From the NCBI GenBank assembly GCA_965652425.1, contig CBFGVX010000044.1, positions 1 to 26,436 of the forward strand: a stretch of 26,436 nucleotides of DNA. The letters run 5' to 3'. This DNA comes from JANSXG01 sp965652425. Its GTDB lineage: Bacteria; Planctomycetota; Phycisphaerae; Phycisphaerales; UBA1924. Position numbers and translations under genes: made by a program. The notes beneath the pieces are model-generated. The model did not search any database, was not told the DNA's origin, and saw only the letters and a list, made by a program, of their open reading frames with translations. How positions within the stretch are numbered: the stretch's first letter is position 1; the number at the start of each line of letters is the position of its first letter. Shown one piece after another: positions 1 through 6,471 of the stretch.

Positions 1-61
<61 letters not shown>

Positions 62-228
62 AAAACATCGAATTGTCGCCCTCCACGGCCCATCCGGACC
101 GCGTCGGGCCACACAGCGTACCGCCTTCATCGGTTCCGTCAAGCCCGCACGCCAGTCGGAGGGCCGAAACCTGCGATCCCGGCCTCTGAAGGCCACTCGA
201 TCTGAGCTGGCGCGACTCCGGTGCTTGC

Positions 229-234
229 TATACC
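229..234 (+). promoter_or_regulatory. possible -10 element of upp
   Basis: TATACC lies 12 nt before the upp start codon, within the 185-bp gap between the divergent tRNA and upp. The hexamer 17 bp upstream (GCTGGC) is a poor -35. If the element is used, the mRNA leader would be only a few nucleotides long. Otherwise I see nothing in 62-246. Confidence 0.3.
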
Positions 235-246
235 CTACCCCCCACG

Positions 247-894
247 ATGCCAAAGCCCCATTCCCAATTCCCCTCCCTCCAGGTCTTCGATCACCCGCTG
301 ATCCAGCACAAGCTGACCTACCTGCGCGATCGCCAGACCAGCTTCCGGGCCTTCCGGGCCCTCATCGCCCAGATCGCCGGGCTGATGGTCTACGAGGTCA
401 CCCGGACCTTTCCCAGCGAAACCGTCCAGATCGAAACGCCCATGGGCAAGCATCGCGGCACGCGGATCACCGCCGCCATCACCGTCTGCCCCGTCCTCCG
501 GGCCGGGCTCGGCATGGCCGAGGGCGTGCTCGATGTCATGCCCGAAGCCCGCGTCGGGCACATCGGGCTGTTCCGGGATGAGAAGACCCTCCTCCCGACC
601 CAGTACCTCTCCAAACTGCCGCGCGATCTCGAGACCGGTCCGGTCATCCTCGTCGACCCCATGCTCGCCACCGGCGGCTCCGCGGCAAAAGCCGCCCAGA
701 TGCTCTTCGATCAGGGGGCGACCGATGTCCGCTTCCTTTGCCTCGTCGCCGCTCCGGAGGGCGTCACCCGGTTCAGTGAAGAGTTCCCCAAAGTTCCGAT
801 CTACGCCGGCGCGCTCGACGACCGTCTCGACGAGCACGGTTTCATCCTTCCCGGTCTCGGCGACGCCGGGGACCGCATGTACGGCACACAGTAA
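247..894 (+). CDS. upp: uracil phosphoribosyltransferase
   Basis: A 215-residue cytosolic enzyme of pyrimidine salvage that makes UMP from uracil and PRPP. The order of conserved blocks is that of the UPRT family: an N-terminal DHPLIQHKLTYLRD segment, the ETPMG region, VCPVLRAGLGMAEG (about residues 80-93), and the PRPP-binding loop VDPMLATGGSA (about 138-148). The C-terminal part has the GLGDAGDRMYGT uracil-binding motif. Length matches the usual 208-215 residues. The ATG at 247 gives the family N-terminus; no good ribosome binding site precedes it. The methyltransferase gene starts 24 nt after its stop, so the two are probably co-transcribed. The promoter is unclear. Confidence 0.97.
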   Translation: MPKPHSQFPSLQVFDHPLIQHKLTYLRDRQTSFRAFRALIAQIAGLMVYEVTRTFPSETVQIETPMGKHRGTRITAAITVCPVLRAGLGMAEGVLDVMPEARVGHIGLFRDEKTLLPTQYLSKLPRDLETGPVILVDPMLATGGSAAKAAQMLFDQGATDVRFLCLVAAPEGVTRFSEEFPKVPIYAGALDDRLDEHGFILPGLGDAGDRMYGTQ

Positions 895-918
895 GCACCT
901 CTCGAAGAGATCATCGAT

Positions 919-1839
919 ATGACGACCGTCGAGCCCAAGCCGAAGAAGCCGAGCGACAAAGCCCTCAAGCCGACGCACCAGGCCAGCGATCCGGACACGC
1001 GGGTGTATGTCGGCGACTGCCGCGAGATCCTGCCGCGCATCCCCGAGGTGAAAGCGGGGGAGGTGGACCTGATTTTCGCCGACCCGCCGTTCAACTGGAA
1101 CCGTGCGTACGACGAGTGGAAGGACTCCATGCCGCGCGAGGACTACCTCCAGTTCACGCGCGACTGGCTGGACCTGTGCATCAGCGCGCTCAAGCCCGAT
1201 GGCTCGATCTGGGTGAATATTCCCGACGACTCCGCCGCCGAGATCGTCATGCATCTCAAAGGCCGCGGCCTCGCCATGGTCAACTGGTGCATCTGGCACT
1301 ACCGCTTCGGCCAGAACACCCTCGATCGCTTCATCAACAGCAAGGTCCACGCCCTGTACTTCTGCAAGAACCCCATGAAGCGCCAGTGGCACTCCGAAGA
1401 CATCCTCGAGGCGTCCGACCGAGCGACCACCTACTTCGACCCCCGCACCCAGAACAAGAAGGAGGGTGTCGCCGGAAAGCGTGTGCCGATGGATGTCTGG
1501 TACGGCAAGTACTGGGGGCGCATCCAAGGCAACAACCTCGAGCGACGCAAGAACCACGACAACCAGATTCCCGAGGTGTACCTCGAGCGCGTCATCCGCG
1601 CCTGCTCGAAGGAAGGCGACCTGGTCATGGACCCGTTCGTCGGCTCCGGGACCACACCCGTCGTCGCACGCGAACTCAACCGACGCTTCATCGGCACCGA
1701 GTACTCCGCCCAGAACGCCAAGTCGGCCTGGGAGCGCATCACCAAGGTCGGCTGCGTCCGCGTGAAGAAGGACGAACCGACGCAGCACGCCAGCGCGATC
1801 TTCCAGCCGCGCGCGGTGCGGGTGAAACCGCAGGACTGA
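919..1839 (+). CDS. orphan beta-class DNA methyltransferase (N4-cytosine/N6-adenine)
   Basis: A 306-residue SAM-dependent DNA amino-methyltransferase. The catalytic motif IV is DPPF at residues 55-58, and the SAM-binding motif I, DPFVGSGTT, comes afterwards at 238-246. That order (catalytic before SAM-binding) defines the beta class, which includes CcrM and many type II enzymes. The usual HPTQKP segment before motif I is replaced by NHDNQIPEVYLERVI. The roughly 80-residue C-terminal domain of CcrM is missing. No restriction endonuclease or specificity subunit lies next to it, so a stand-alone, possibly regulatory role is inferred; the recognition site cannot be read from sequence. DPPF favours neither N6A nor N4C decisively. 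A GAAGAG about 9 nt before the ATG may serve as ribosome binding site. Confidence 0.9.
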   Translation: MTTVEPKPKKPSDKALKPTHQASDPDTRVYVGDCREILPRIPEVKAGEVDLIFADPPFNWNRAYDEWKDSMPREDYLQFTRDWLDLCISALKPDGSIWVNIPDDSAAEIVMHLKGRGLAMVNWCIWHYRFGQNTLDRFINSKVHALYFCKNPMKRQWHSEDILEASDRATTYFDPRTQNKKEGVAGKRVPMDVWYGKYWGRIQGNNLERRKNHDNQIPEVYLERVIRACSKEGDLVMDPFVGSGTTPVVARELNRRFIGTEYSAQNAKSAWERITKVGCVRVKKDEPTQHASAIFQPRAVRVKPQD

Positions 1840-1861
1840 TCCTCATCAGAAATCCCTTCCA

Positions 1862-1906
1862 CCCGAGCGCGGACCGAGCCATCACTCTCGATCCGCGCCC
1901 GGGTTT
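1862..1906 (+). terminator. possible intrinsic terminator after the upp-methyltransferase pair
   Basis: GCGCGGA (1867-1873) pairs with TCCGCGC, and four more C-G pairs extend the stem beyond one mismatch. The sequence then runs GGGTTTC. The stem is strong but the T-tract is only three bases, so termination efficiency is doubtful. The rest of 1840-1998, between two convergent genes, shows nothing else. Confidence 0.4.
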
Positions 1907-1998
1907 CGGGGCTGGAGATTCCGGGAATCGGGCGCGGCCTCTGGGGCTGCGTCTCTCCTCCACGCGCAGCCCGTTCGACCATTCCCGTCCCGGCTCTC

Positions 1999-3252
1999 TC
2001 ACTCCTCTCCTTCGTTTCGCAGGAACCGACCGACGATCCGGAGCAGATCGTTGCTCGGGTTCAGGAACGCCTCGTGGCCCTCATCGGTTTCCAGCAGGTG
2101 CGCCCGGCTGTCCACGCCCGCTTCGAGCGCAGCGTGGTGGAGTTCCAGCGTCTGCCCCGGCAGGTGCACGCCATCGCTGCTGAAGCCGATCATCAGCGTC
2201 TTGGCGCGGACTCGTTCGAGTGCTGGCCTCAGCCCGCCGCGCCCAGCGCCCGCGTCGTACAGGTCCGCCGCCTTGCTCAGCCGGAGCAGCGCGTTCGCAT
2301 CGAACCGTTCGGCGAACCGGCCGCCCGTCGCGCCCAAGTACCACTCCACGCTGTGGTCGTGCTCCAGCGTGAAGCGCGAGCGCGTCTCATCGCGCCTTGA
2401 GCGGCCGAACCGCCGATCGAGCAGACCGGGCGATCGCTCCCCTGCGTGCAGCAATCCCCGCGCGATCGACAGGCCCTCGATGGGTTGCCGATCCGGCGCA
2501 TACCATCCGCCTCGGAAGTTCGCATCGTTCGTCACCGCACGCCGGGCGAGCGATCCCATCGCCAGCGCGTGAGCGTGGCGCCGGGCGGCGGCTCCGAACA
2601 GCACCGTCCGGCCCACACGCACCGGCTCGCGGATCGACCACTCCAGCGCGACCAGCGCGCCCAGTCCGCCCCCGATGACCGTCACCGGCTTCTCGATCCC
2701 CAAGGCGTCCAGCAAACGGCGCTGCACACGCACCATGTCGCCAACGGTCACCACCGGGAAGCGGGGGCCCCAGGGCTCGCCCGTGTTCGGATCGATCGAG
2801 GTCGGCCCCGTCGTGCCGAAGCAGCCGCCGAGCACATTCGCCGTGATTACGAAGTGCCGCGCCGGATCGACGGGGCGCCCCGCTCCGATCACGGTTTCCC
2901 ACCAGCCGGGCCGGTCGCCTGGATCGCGCCGAGCCGCGTGCGTGTCCGCGCTCAGCGGGTGGCAGACAAGCACCGCGTTGTCAGCCGCGGCGTTCAGGCA
3001 ACCCACGGTCTCGAAGGCCACATCGACCTCGTCGAGCACCCGTCCGGACTCGAGCAGCAGGGGCTGCTCCGGGGAGGCGACGCGCACCGTCACGGGTGCG
3101 CGCTCCGTCGCCCACGCTCTGCTCTCCGGTTCTCTCGATTCTGTCCACTCCCCACCGGAGCGAAGCGAACGCAGACCGCGCCCGAGCCATGTGCCGCGGT
3201 GCTCTTCACTGATTCGCTGTTCAGCGTTCTGATTGCTTGTGAAAATAGTCAT
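1999..3252 (-). CDS. MetX-like alpha/beta hydrolase (homoserine O-acetyltransferase family) lacking the nucleophilic Ser
   Basis: A 417-residue protein of the homoserine O-acyltransferase (MetX) family, which normally acetylates homoserine with acetyl-CoA for methionine synthesis. Family features are clear: LGGCFGTTGPTSIDPNTG (141-158), FPVVTVGDMVRVQ (165-177), the elbow VIGGGLGALVALEW (192-205), FSSDGVHLPGQ with the acid Asp360, and EGHEAF with His393. In MetX the elbow reads GGSMGG; here residue 196 is Gly (GGA), so the Ser of the triad is absent. GGA is at least two substitutions from any Ser codon, so a single sequencing error does not explain it. ATG 3252 was chosen over an upstream TTG at 3300. 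The first 50 residues precede the recognisable fold. It has its own promoter and long leader, and neighbours are sulfur genes. True activity is open: divergent enzyme, other acyl transfer, or non-catalytic protein. Confidence 0.85.
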   Translation of the reverse strand: MTIFTSNQNAEQRISEEHRGTWLGRGLRSLRSGGEWTESREPESRAWATERAPVTVRVASPEQPLLLESGRVLDEVDVAFETVGCLNAAADNAVLVCHPLSADTHAARRDPGDRPGWWETVIGAGRPVDPARHFVITANVLGGCFGTTGPTSIDPNTGEPWGPRFPVVTVGDMVRVQRRLLDALGIEKPVTVIGGGLGALVALEWSIREPVRVGRTVLFGAAARRHAHALAMGSLARRAVTNDANFRGGWYAPDRQPIEGLSIARGLLHAGERSPGLLDRRFGRSRRDETRSRFTLEHDHSVEWYLGATGGRFAERFDANALLRLSKAADLYDAGAGRGGLRPALERVRAKTLMIGFSSDGVHLPGQTLELHHAALEAGVDSRAHLLETDEGHEAFLNPSNDLLRIVGRFLRNEGEE

Positions 3253-3565
3253 GCTGTGTCTCTCGTTCAGGCCGAGCGCGCAGGAACCGCGCACCGGCAA
3301 TTCGTCGGGGATCCGTCACAAAGAGCGTCGTCCGTCGATGGTGGTGGGGGGATGCAAACGCAGCGGCCCAAAACGACAAGCACCACCGTCGGAATCGCCC
3401 GGGTCGGTGGTGCTCAGTGCAGACTCACTGAGAATGTGGAAGGGTCGTTACGCTCGACACCGTTTCTCCACACAACCGCCGCCCGGGCATGCCATTCGCA
3501 TGCAGGGTTTCATCGGGCACGGTTTGCGGAAGCAGTTGGTCACGAAGCGAATCTCCAGTTTCAGC
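3253..3565 (-). promoter_or_regulatory. structured 5' leader of the MetX-like gene, candidate riboswitch or attenuator
   Basis: About 310 nt lie between the predicted transcription start and the ATG. In RNA order there is a compound hairpin (3532 to 3466) with paired arms CUUC/GGAG, CGCA/UGUG, AACCG/CGGUU, GCCCG/CGGGC and GCAUGC/GCAUGC, and a large one-sided internal loop AUGAAACCCU. A small GUCG/CGAC hairpin follows, then CUCAGUG/CACUGAG (3432-3413), then the terminator-like hairpin described separately. The string at 3518-3501 (GCCCGATGAAACCCTGCA) resembles part of the SAM-I riboswitch core, but the partner GGG strand and kink-turn side are not visible. I therefore do not assign it to a known class. 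Confidence 0.5.
3370..3414 (-). terminator. terminator-like hairpin inside the leader of the MetX-like gene
   Basis: On the minus strand AGCACCACCG pairs perfectly with CGGTGGTGCT (10 bp, 16-nt loop) and is followed by TGTCGTTTT. It lies about 120 nt upstream of the start codon and downstream of the promoter, where attenuators lie. Its first two bases are shared with the preceding hairpin CTCAGTG/CACTGAG. The T-tract is interrupted, so it could be a pausing or weak termination site. Confidence 0.5.
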
Positions 3566-3571
3566 GGCAGA

Positions 3572-3599
3572 ACTATACACCCCGTCCGCCGCCTGTCAA
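3572..3599 (-). promoter_or_regulatory. sigma70-type promoter of the MetX-like gene
   Basis: TTGACA (3599-3594), a 16-bp spacer, then TATAGT (3577-3572), reading toward the MetX-like gene. This is the closest match to the housekeeping consensus in the window (6/6 and 5/6). It lies between the TauE stop (3648) and the gene, so the gene can be transcribed separately from the upstream sulfur operon. Confidence 0.8.
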
Positions 3600-3647
3600 C
3601 TCATCGGCAAGGCGACGCGGGAAGGTTCGCAAAAACTTTGCGCGATC

Positions 3648-4430
3648 TCACGCGCCCAGTCGCAGCAGTTCGCGCACGACAATCACGACGCCCATGACGA
3701 CGAGGAACACCGCGAACCCCTTCTTGAGCGCCCGCTGGTTCACCCGCGCGTTCAGCCGTTTGCCCGCGATGCTGCCGACCGTGCCCACGGCGATGAACAG
3801 CCCGATCGTGGACCAGTCTATGGCCTGCGTCTGCGGGTCGAGCAGCCGCTGATACCCGAGAAACGCCGACAGCGCGTTGATCGAGATGAGAGCGAGACTC
3901 GTGCCCACCGCGCGCTGCATGTCGAGCTTCGCCAGCAGGACGAGCGCCGGCACAATCAGAAACCCGCCGCCGACTCCCACGAAGCCCGTCATCACGCCGA
4001 CCACAAGCCCCTGCGCGGCGAGCGGCAGGAGTTTCGGCTTCTGTGGTGGTGTCGGATTCTCGCTTACTTGTTCTGCGCGCCCAGCCCGTTTCCACATCGC
4101 CGCCGCGGCGGCCAGCATCACGCACCCGAACACCAGCAGTTGCAGCGCGCCGCTCACGAACCCCGCCAGCCACGCGCCGCCGATCGTCCCGACAATGCTC
4201 GCGGGCGCGAACATCACCAGCACGCGCCACGCGATCCGATTTGCGACCGCGTACTGCACCGCGCCGACCAACGCGATCGCGCCGACGATCGCGAGAGATT
4301 CGGCGATTGCCAACTTCTCCGGGCGCCCGATGACATACGCCAGGACCGGCACCGTCAGGATCGAACCGCCCGAGCCGAGGAGGCCGAGCGAAAGCCCGAT
4401 CAGCAGCGCTCCGATGATGGCTCCGACCAC
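3648..4430 (-). CDS. sulfite exporter TauE/SafE family membrane protein
   Basis: A 260-residue inner-membrane protein of the TauE/SafE (DUF81) family, whose characterised members export sulfite or related sulfur anions. It has two homologous halves, each opening with a glycine-rich segment followed by a helix: GLLGSGGSILTVPVL near the N-terminus and GFVGVGGGFLIVPAL in the middle. Between them is a hydrophilic linker (about residues 115-135). About eight hydrophobic segments are visible. The start is GTG at 4430, preceded by GGGAG seven bases upstream. It follows the rhodanese gene after 44 bp on the same strand and is presumably the last gene of the persulfide operon. In staphylococcal cst operons a tauE gene likewise accompanies cstB. 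The substrate is inferred from context. Confidence 0.92.
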   Translation of the reverse strand: MVGAIIGALLIGLSLGLLGSGGSILTVPVLAYVIGRPEKLAIAESLAIVGAIALVGAVQYAVANRIAWRVLVMFAPASIVGTIGGAWLAGFVSGALQLLVFGCVMLAAAAAMWKRAGRAEQVSENPTPPQKPKLLPLAAQGLVVGVMTGFVGVGGGFLIVPALVLLAKLDMQRAVGTSLALISINALSAFLGYQRLLDPQTQAIDWSTIGLFIAVGTVGSIAGKRLNARVNQRALKKGFAVFLVVMGVVIVVRELLRLGA

Positions 4431-4474
4431 AACTCGCTCCCGTCCCGCGCCCGAGCGCTCGGAGGATTACCCAT

Positions 4475-5035
4475 TTACACCGAGCAACTCGCGCTGGCCC
4501 TGTTCCACGGCATCTTCGCCAGCAGCATCGCCATGCCGCACCAGCCCGATGCGCCCGCGAACACCAGCCCCGCGCCGACGAACCCCGACAGGATCAGGAA
4601 CCACGGGCTCACGAACGCGCCGAGCAGAACGCCGATCAGGACCAGCGAACCGGCGGTCATCTGCACCTGACGCATCACGCCGATCTTCGGTGCGCCCTTC
4701 GGCTTCTCGACCGGCTGACCGCTCGTCTTCCAGGCCTCGATGCCGCCCGCAAGGTGGTAGGGGGCTCCGCCGCATTGCGCGTACCGTTCAGCCGCGTCCA
4801 GCGAACGGCGACCCGAGCGGCACTGGAACACCAGCTTCCGGTCACCGTGCTTCTCGCGGATCGCGTTCGCGTCGAACGCCGACAGCGGGTGCAGCTCCGC
4901 ACCGTCGATCCGTTCCTCGGCGTATTCGAACGGCTCGCGCACATCGATGATCACCGCCTCGCCTGCCTGTTGCCACTGGCGAAGCTGCGACGGCGAGACA
5001 TCGGTCACCTTCGCCTGCTGGTGTGTGGTCGTCAT
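4475..5035 (-). CDS. rhodanese domain protein with C-terminal DUF2892 membrane domain (YgaP-like)
   Basis: A 186-residue protein. Residues 10-108 form a rhodanese domain with DVREPFEYAEERIDGA and the active-site loop CRSGRRS, in which Cys72 would carry the persulfide. Residues 118-176 match the DUF2892 membrane hairpin (RQVQMTAGSLVLIGVLLG, then WFLILSGFVGAGLVFAG, ending LLAKMPWN), as in E. coli YgaP. It should therefore be a membrane-anchored sulfurtransferase. The ATG at 5035 overlaps the stop of the preceding gene as ATGA, with GGGAGC upstream, so translation is probably coupled. An open frame extends upstream to 5851, but that part is antisense-like shadow of the neighbour and carries no family sequence. 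A role passing sulfane sulfur between the dioxygenase and other proteins is inferred. Confidence 0.93.
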   Translation of the reverse strand: MTTTHQQAKVTDVSPSQLRQWQQAGEAVIIDVREPFEYAEERIDGAELHPLSAFDANAIREKHGDRKLVFQCRSGRRSLDAAERYAQCGGAPYHLAGGIEAWKTSGQPVEKPKGAPKIGVMRQVQMTAGSLVLIGVLLGAFVSPWFLILSGFVGAGLVFAGASGWCGMAMLLAKMPWNRASASCSV

Positions 5036-6471
5036 GATGATGCTCCCGCTGCTTTGGTTTCGCGCTCCCACGCCAGGAAGCCGCCTTTCAGATTGATCAC
5101 TTCGTGCCCCAGCCGCTGCAGATACGCCGAGGCCCGCGCCGATCGCACGCCGCTGCGGCAGTGCACCAAAAGCGTCCCTTCCGGCACCTCGCCCAACCGC
5201 GAGGCCAGCCGAGTGTGCGCGATGTTCGTCGCGCCCTCGATGTGCCCATCGGCGTATTCGGTCTTGCGGCGTACATCCAGCACGCTGACTTTGCCGGACT
5301 CGACGAGTGCTTCCGCCGCGCCGGGTTCGATTTCGCGTGTGGTCGCCAGCGCGTGCGAGCCGTCTTCGAACTCGCCGATCGTTGATGCGTCCACCCACCC
5401 CTCGATCCGGTCCAGGCCGATGCGGATCAGGTCGCGCACCGCCTCGTCCACTCGATCCGGCTCGATGATCAGAATGATCGGCTCCTCCGCGCCGATCAGC
5501 GAGCCCGCATCGGTGTTGAACGACTTGAACAGCGGCAGCGACAGCGAGCCGGGCACATGCCCGTCCCGGAACGCCGCCCACTCGCGCGTGTCGATGATCG
5601 CGGTGGCCTTCGGATCGACCGAACGCAGGTCCGACGCGTCCAGCCGCTTCGGCCGCGGCACGCCGCCGAGCACGGGCGGTCCGACCTTGTTGAGCTTCTT
5701 CATCGTCGCGAAGTACAAGGGCGGCTCGGGCTGCCCGCTCAGGATGAAGTCCACGAACGCGTCCTCGCTCGTCGCCGCGCGGATCGCCGGGTTGAACCGT
5801 TTCTCGTAGCCGATGGTGCTCATCGGCACCGCGCCGAGCGCCTTGCCGCACGCGCTGCCCGCGCCGTGCCCCGGCCAGACCTGCACGAAGTCCGGCACAT
5901 CGTCGAGCTTGTGCACGGTCTTATAGAGCCGACGCGCCGAGGGCTCCATCGCCCCCGCCTGCTGCGCTGCGGTCTCGAGCAGATCGGGCCTGCCGAGATC
6001 GCCCACGAACACGAAGTCGCCGGTCGCGATCCCGATCGGCTCGGTCGCCCCGCCCCCGTGGTCGGTCACCATGTACACCAGGTGTTCAGGAGTGTGGCCC
6101 GGCGTGTGGATCGCGCGCAGCTCGATCTTCCCGATGAAGAACGCATCGCCGTCGCGCAGCAGTTGATGGTCGTACGATCCACCGCCGACTTTCTGGTCCA
6201 GCCACTGGTACTTCCAGTCCTGATCTCCCTCGTCGGAGACATACACCTTCGCCCCGACCCGCTCGGCGAGTTCCCTCGCCCCAGACAGGAAGTCCGCGTG
6301 GATGTGCGTCTCAGCCACCGCAGTGATCCGCAGGTCGTTCGCCGCGGCGAGCTCGATGTACCGGTCCACATCCCGCTCGGGATCGATCACGATCGCCTCG
6401 CCGGTCTTCTGGCACCCGATCAGATACGCCGCCTGCGCGAGCTTCTCGTCATAGACCATGCGCATGAACAT
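5032..6471 (-). CDS. CstB-like persulfide dioxygenase/sulfurtransferase (MBL fold plus two rhodanese domains)
   Basis: A 479-residue protein. The N-terminal metallo-beta-lactamase domain (1-240) has ETHIHADF with His56, His58 and Asp60, TPGH (His126), GDFVFVGDLGRPDL (Asp152) and WPGHGAGSACGK (His202). In ETHE1-type dioxygenases the iron ligands are two His and one Asp of this set. Cys208 corresponds to the extra active-site Cys of CstB. A first rhodanese-like domain (about 275-360) has no active Cys. The second (about 385-475) has CRSGVRS with Cys438. This matches CstB, which oxidises low-molecular-weight persulfides to thiosulfate. ATG 6471 is chosen because AAAGGAG lies eight bases upstream. 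Its 5' end overlaps the glycosyltransferase gene by 23 bp and its stop overlaps the rhodanese start. Confidence 0.92.
   Translation of the reverse strand: MFMRMVYDEKLAQAAYLIGCQKTGEAIVIDPERDVDRYIELAAANDLRITAVAETHIHADFLSGARELAERVGAKVYVSDEGDQDWKYQWLDQKVGGGSYDHQLLRDGDAFFIGKIELRAIHTPGHTPEHLVYMVTDHGGGATEPIGIATGDFVFVGDLGRPDLLETAAQQAGAMEPSARRLYKTVHKLDDVPDFVQVWPGHGAGSACGKALGAVPMSTIGYEKRFNPAIRAATSEDAFVDFILSGQPEPPLYFATMKKLNKVGPPVLGGVPRPKRLDASDLRSVDPKATAIIDTREWAAFRDGHVPGSLSLPLFKSFNTDAGSLIGAEEPIILIIEPDRVDEAVRDLIRIGLDRIEGWVDASTIGEFEDGSHALATTREIEPGAAEALVESGKVSVLDVRRKTEYADGHIEGATNIAHTRLASRLGEVPEGTLLVHCRSGVRSARASAYLQRLGHEVINLKGGFLAWERETKAAGASS

Noticed and set aside
235..1788. A minus-strand open frame of 517 codons opposite upp and the methyltransferase
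   Set aside because: Both plus-strand genes have unmistakable family motifs; the antisense product has none.
3501..3518. A SAM-I riboswitch upstream of the MetX-like gene
   Set aside because: GCCCGATGAAACCCTGCA looks like part of the core, but the GGG partner, kink-turn strand and P4 are not found, so the class cannot be claimed.
5036..5851. N-terminal extension of the rhodanese-DUF2892 protein
   Set aside because: The frame continues upstream but overlaps the CstB-like gene in another phase; the ATGA overlap and ribosome binding site fix the start at 5035.
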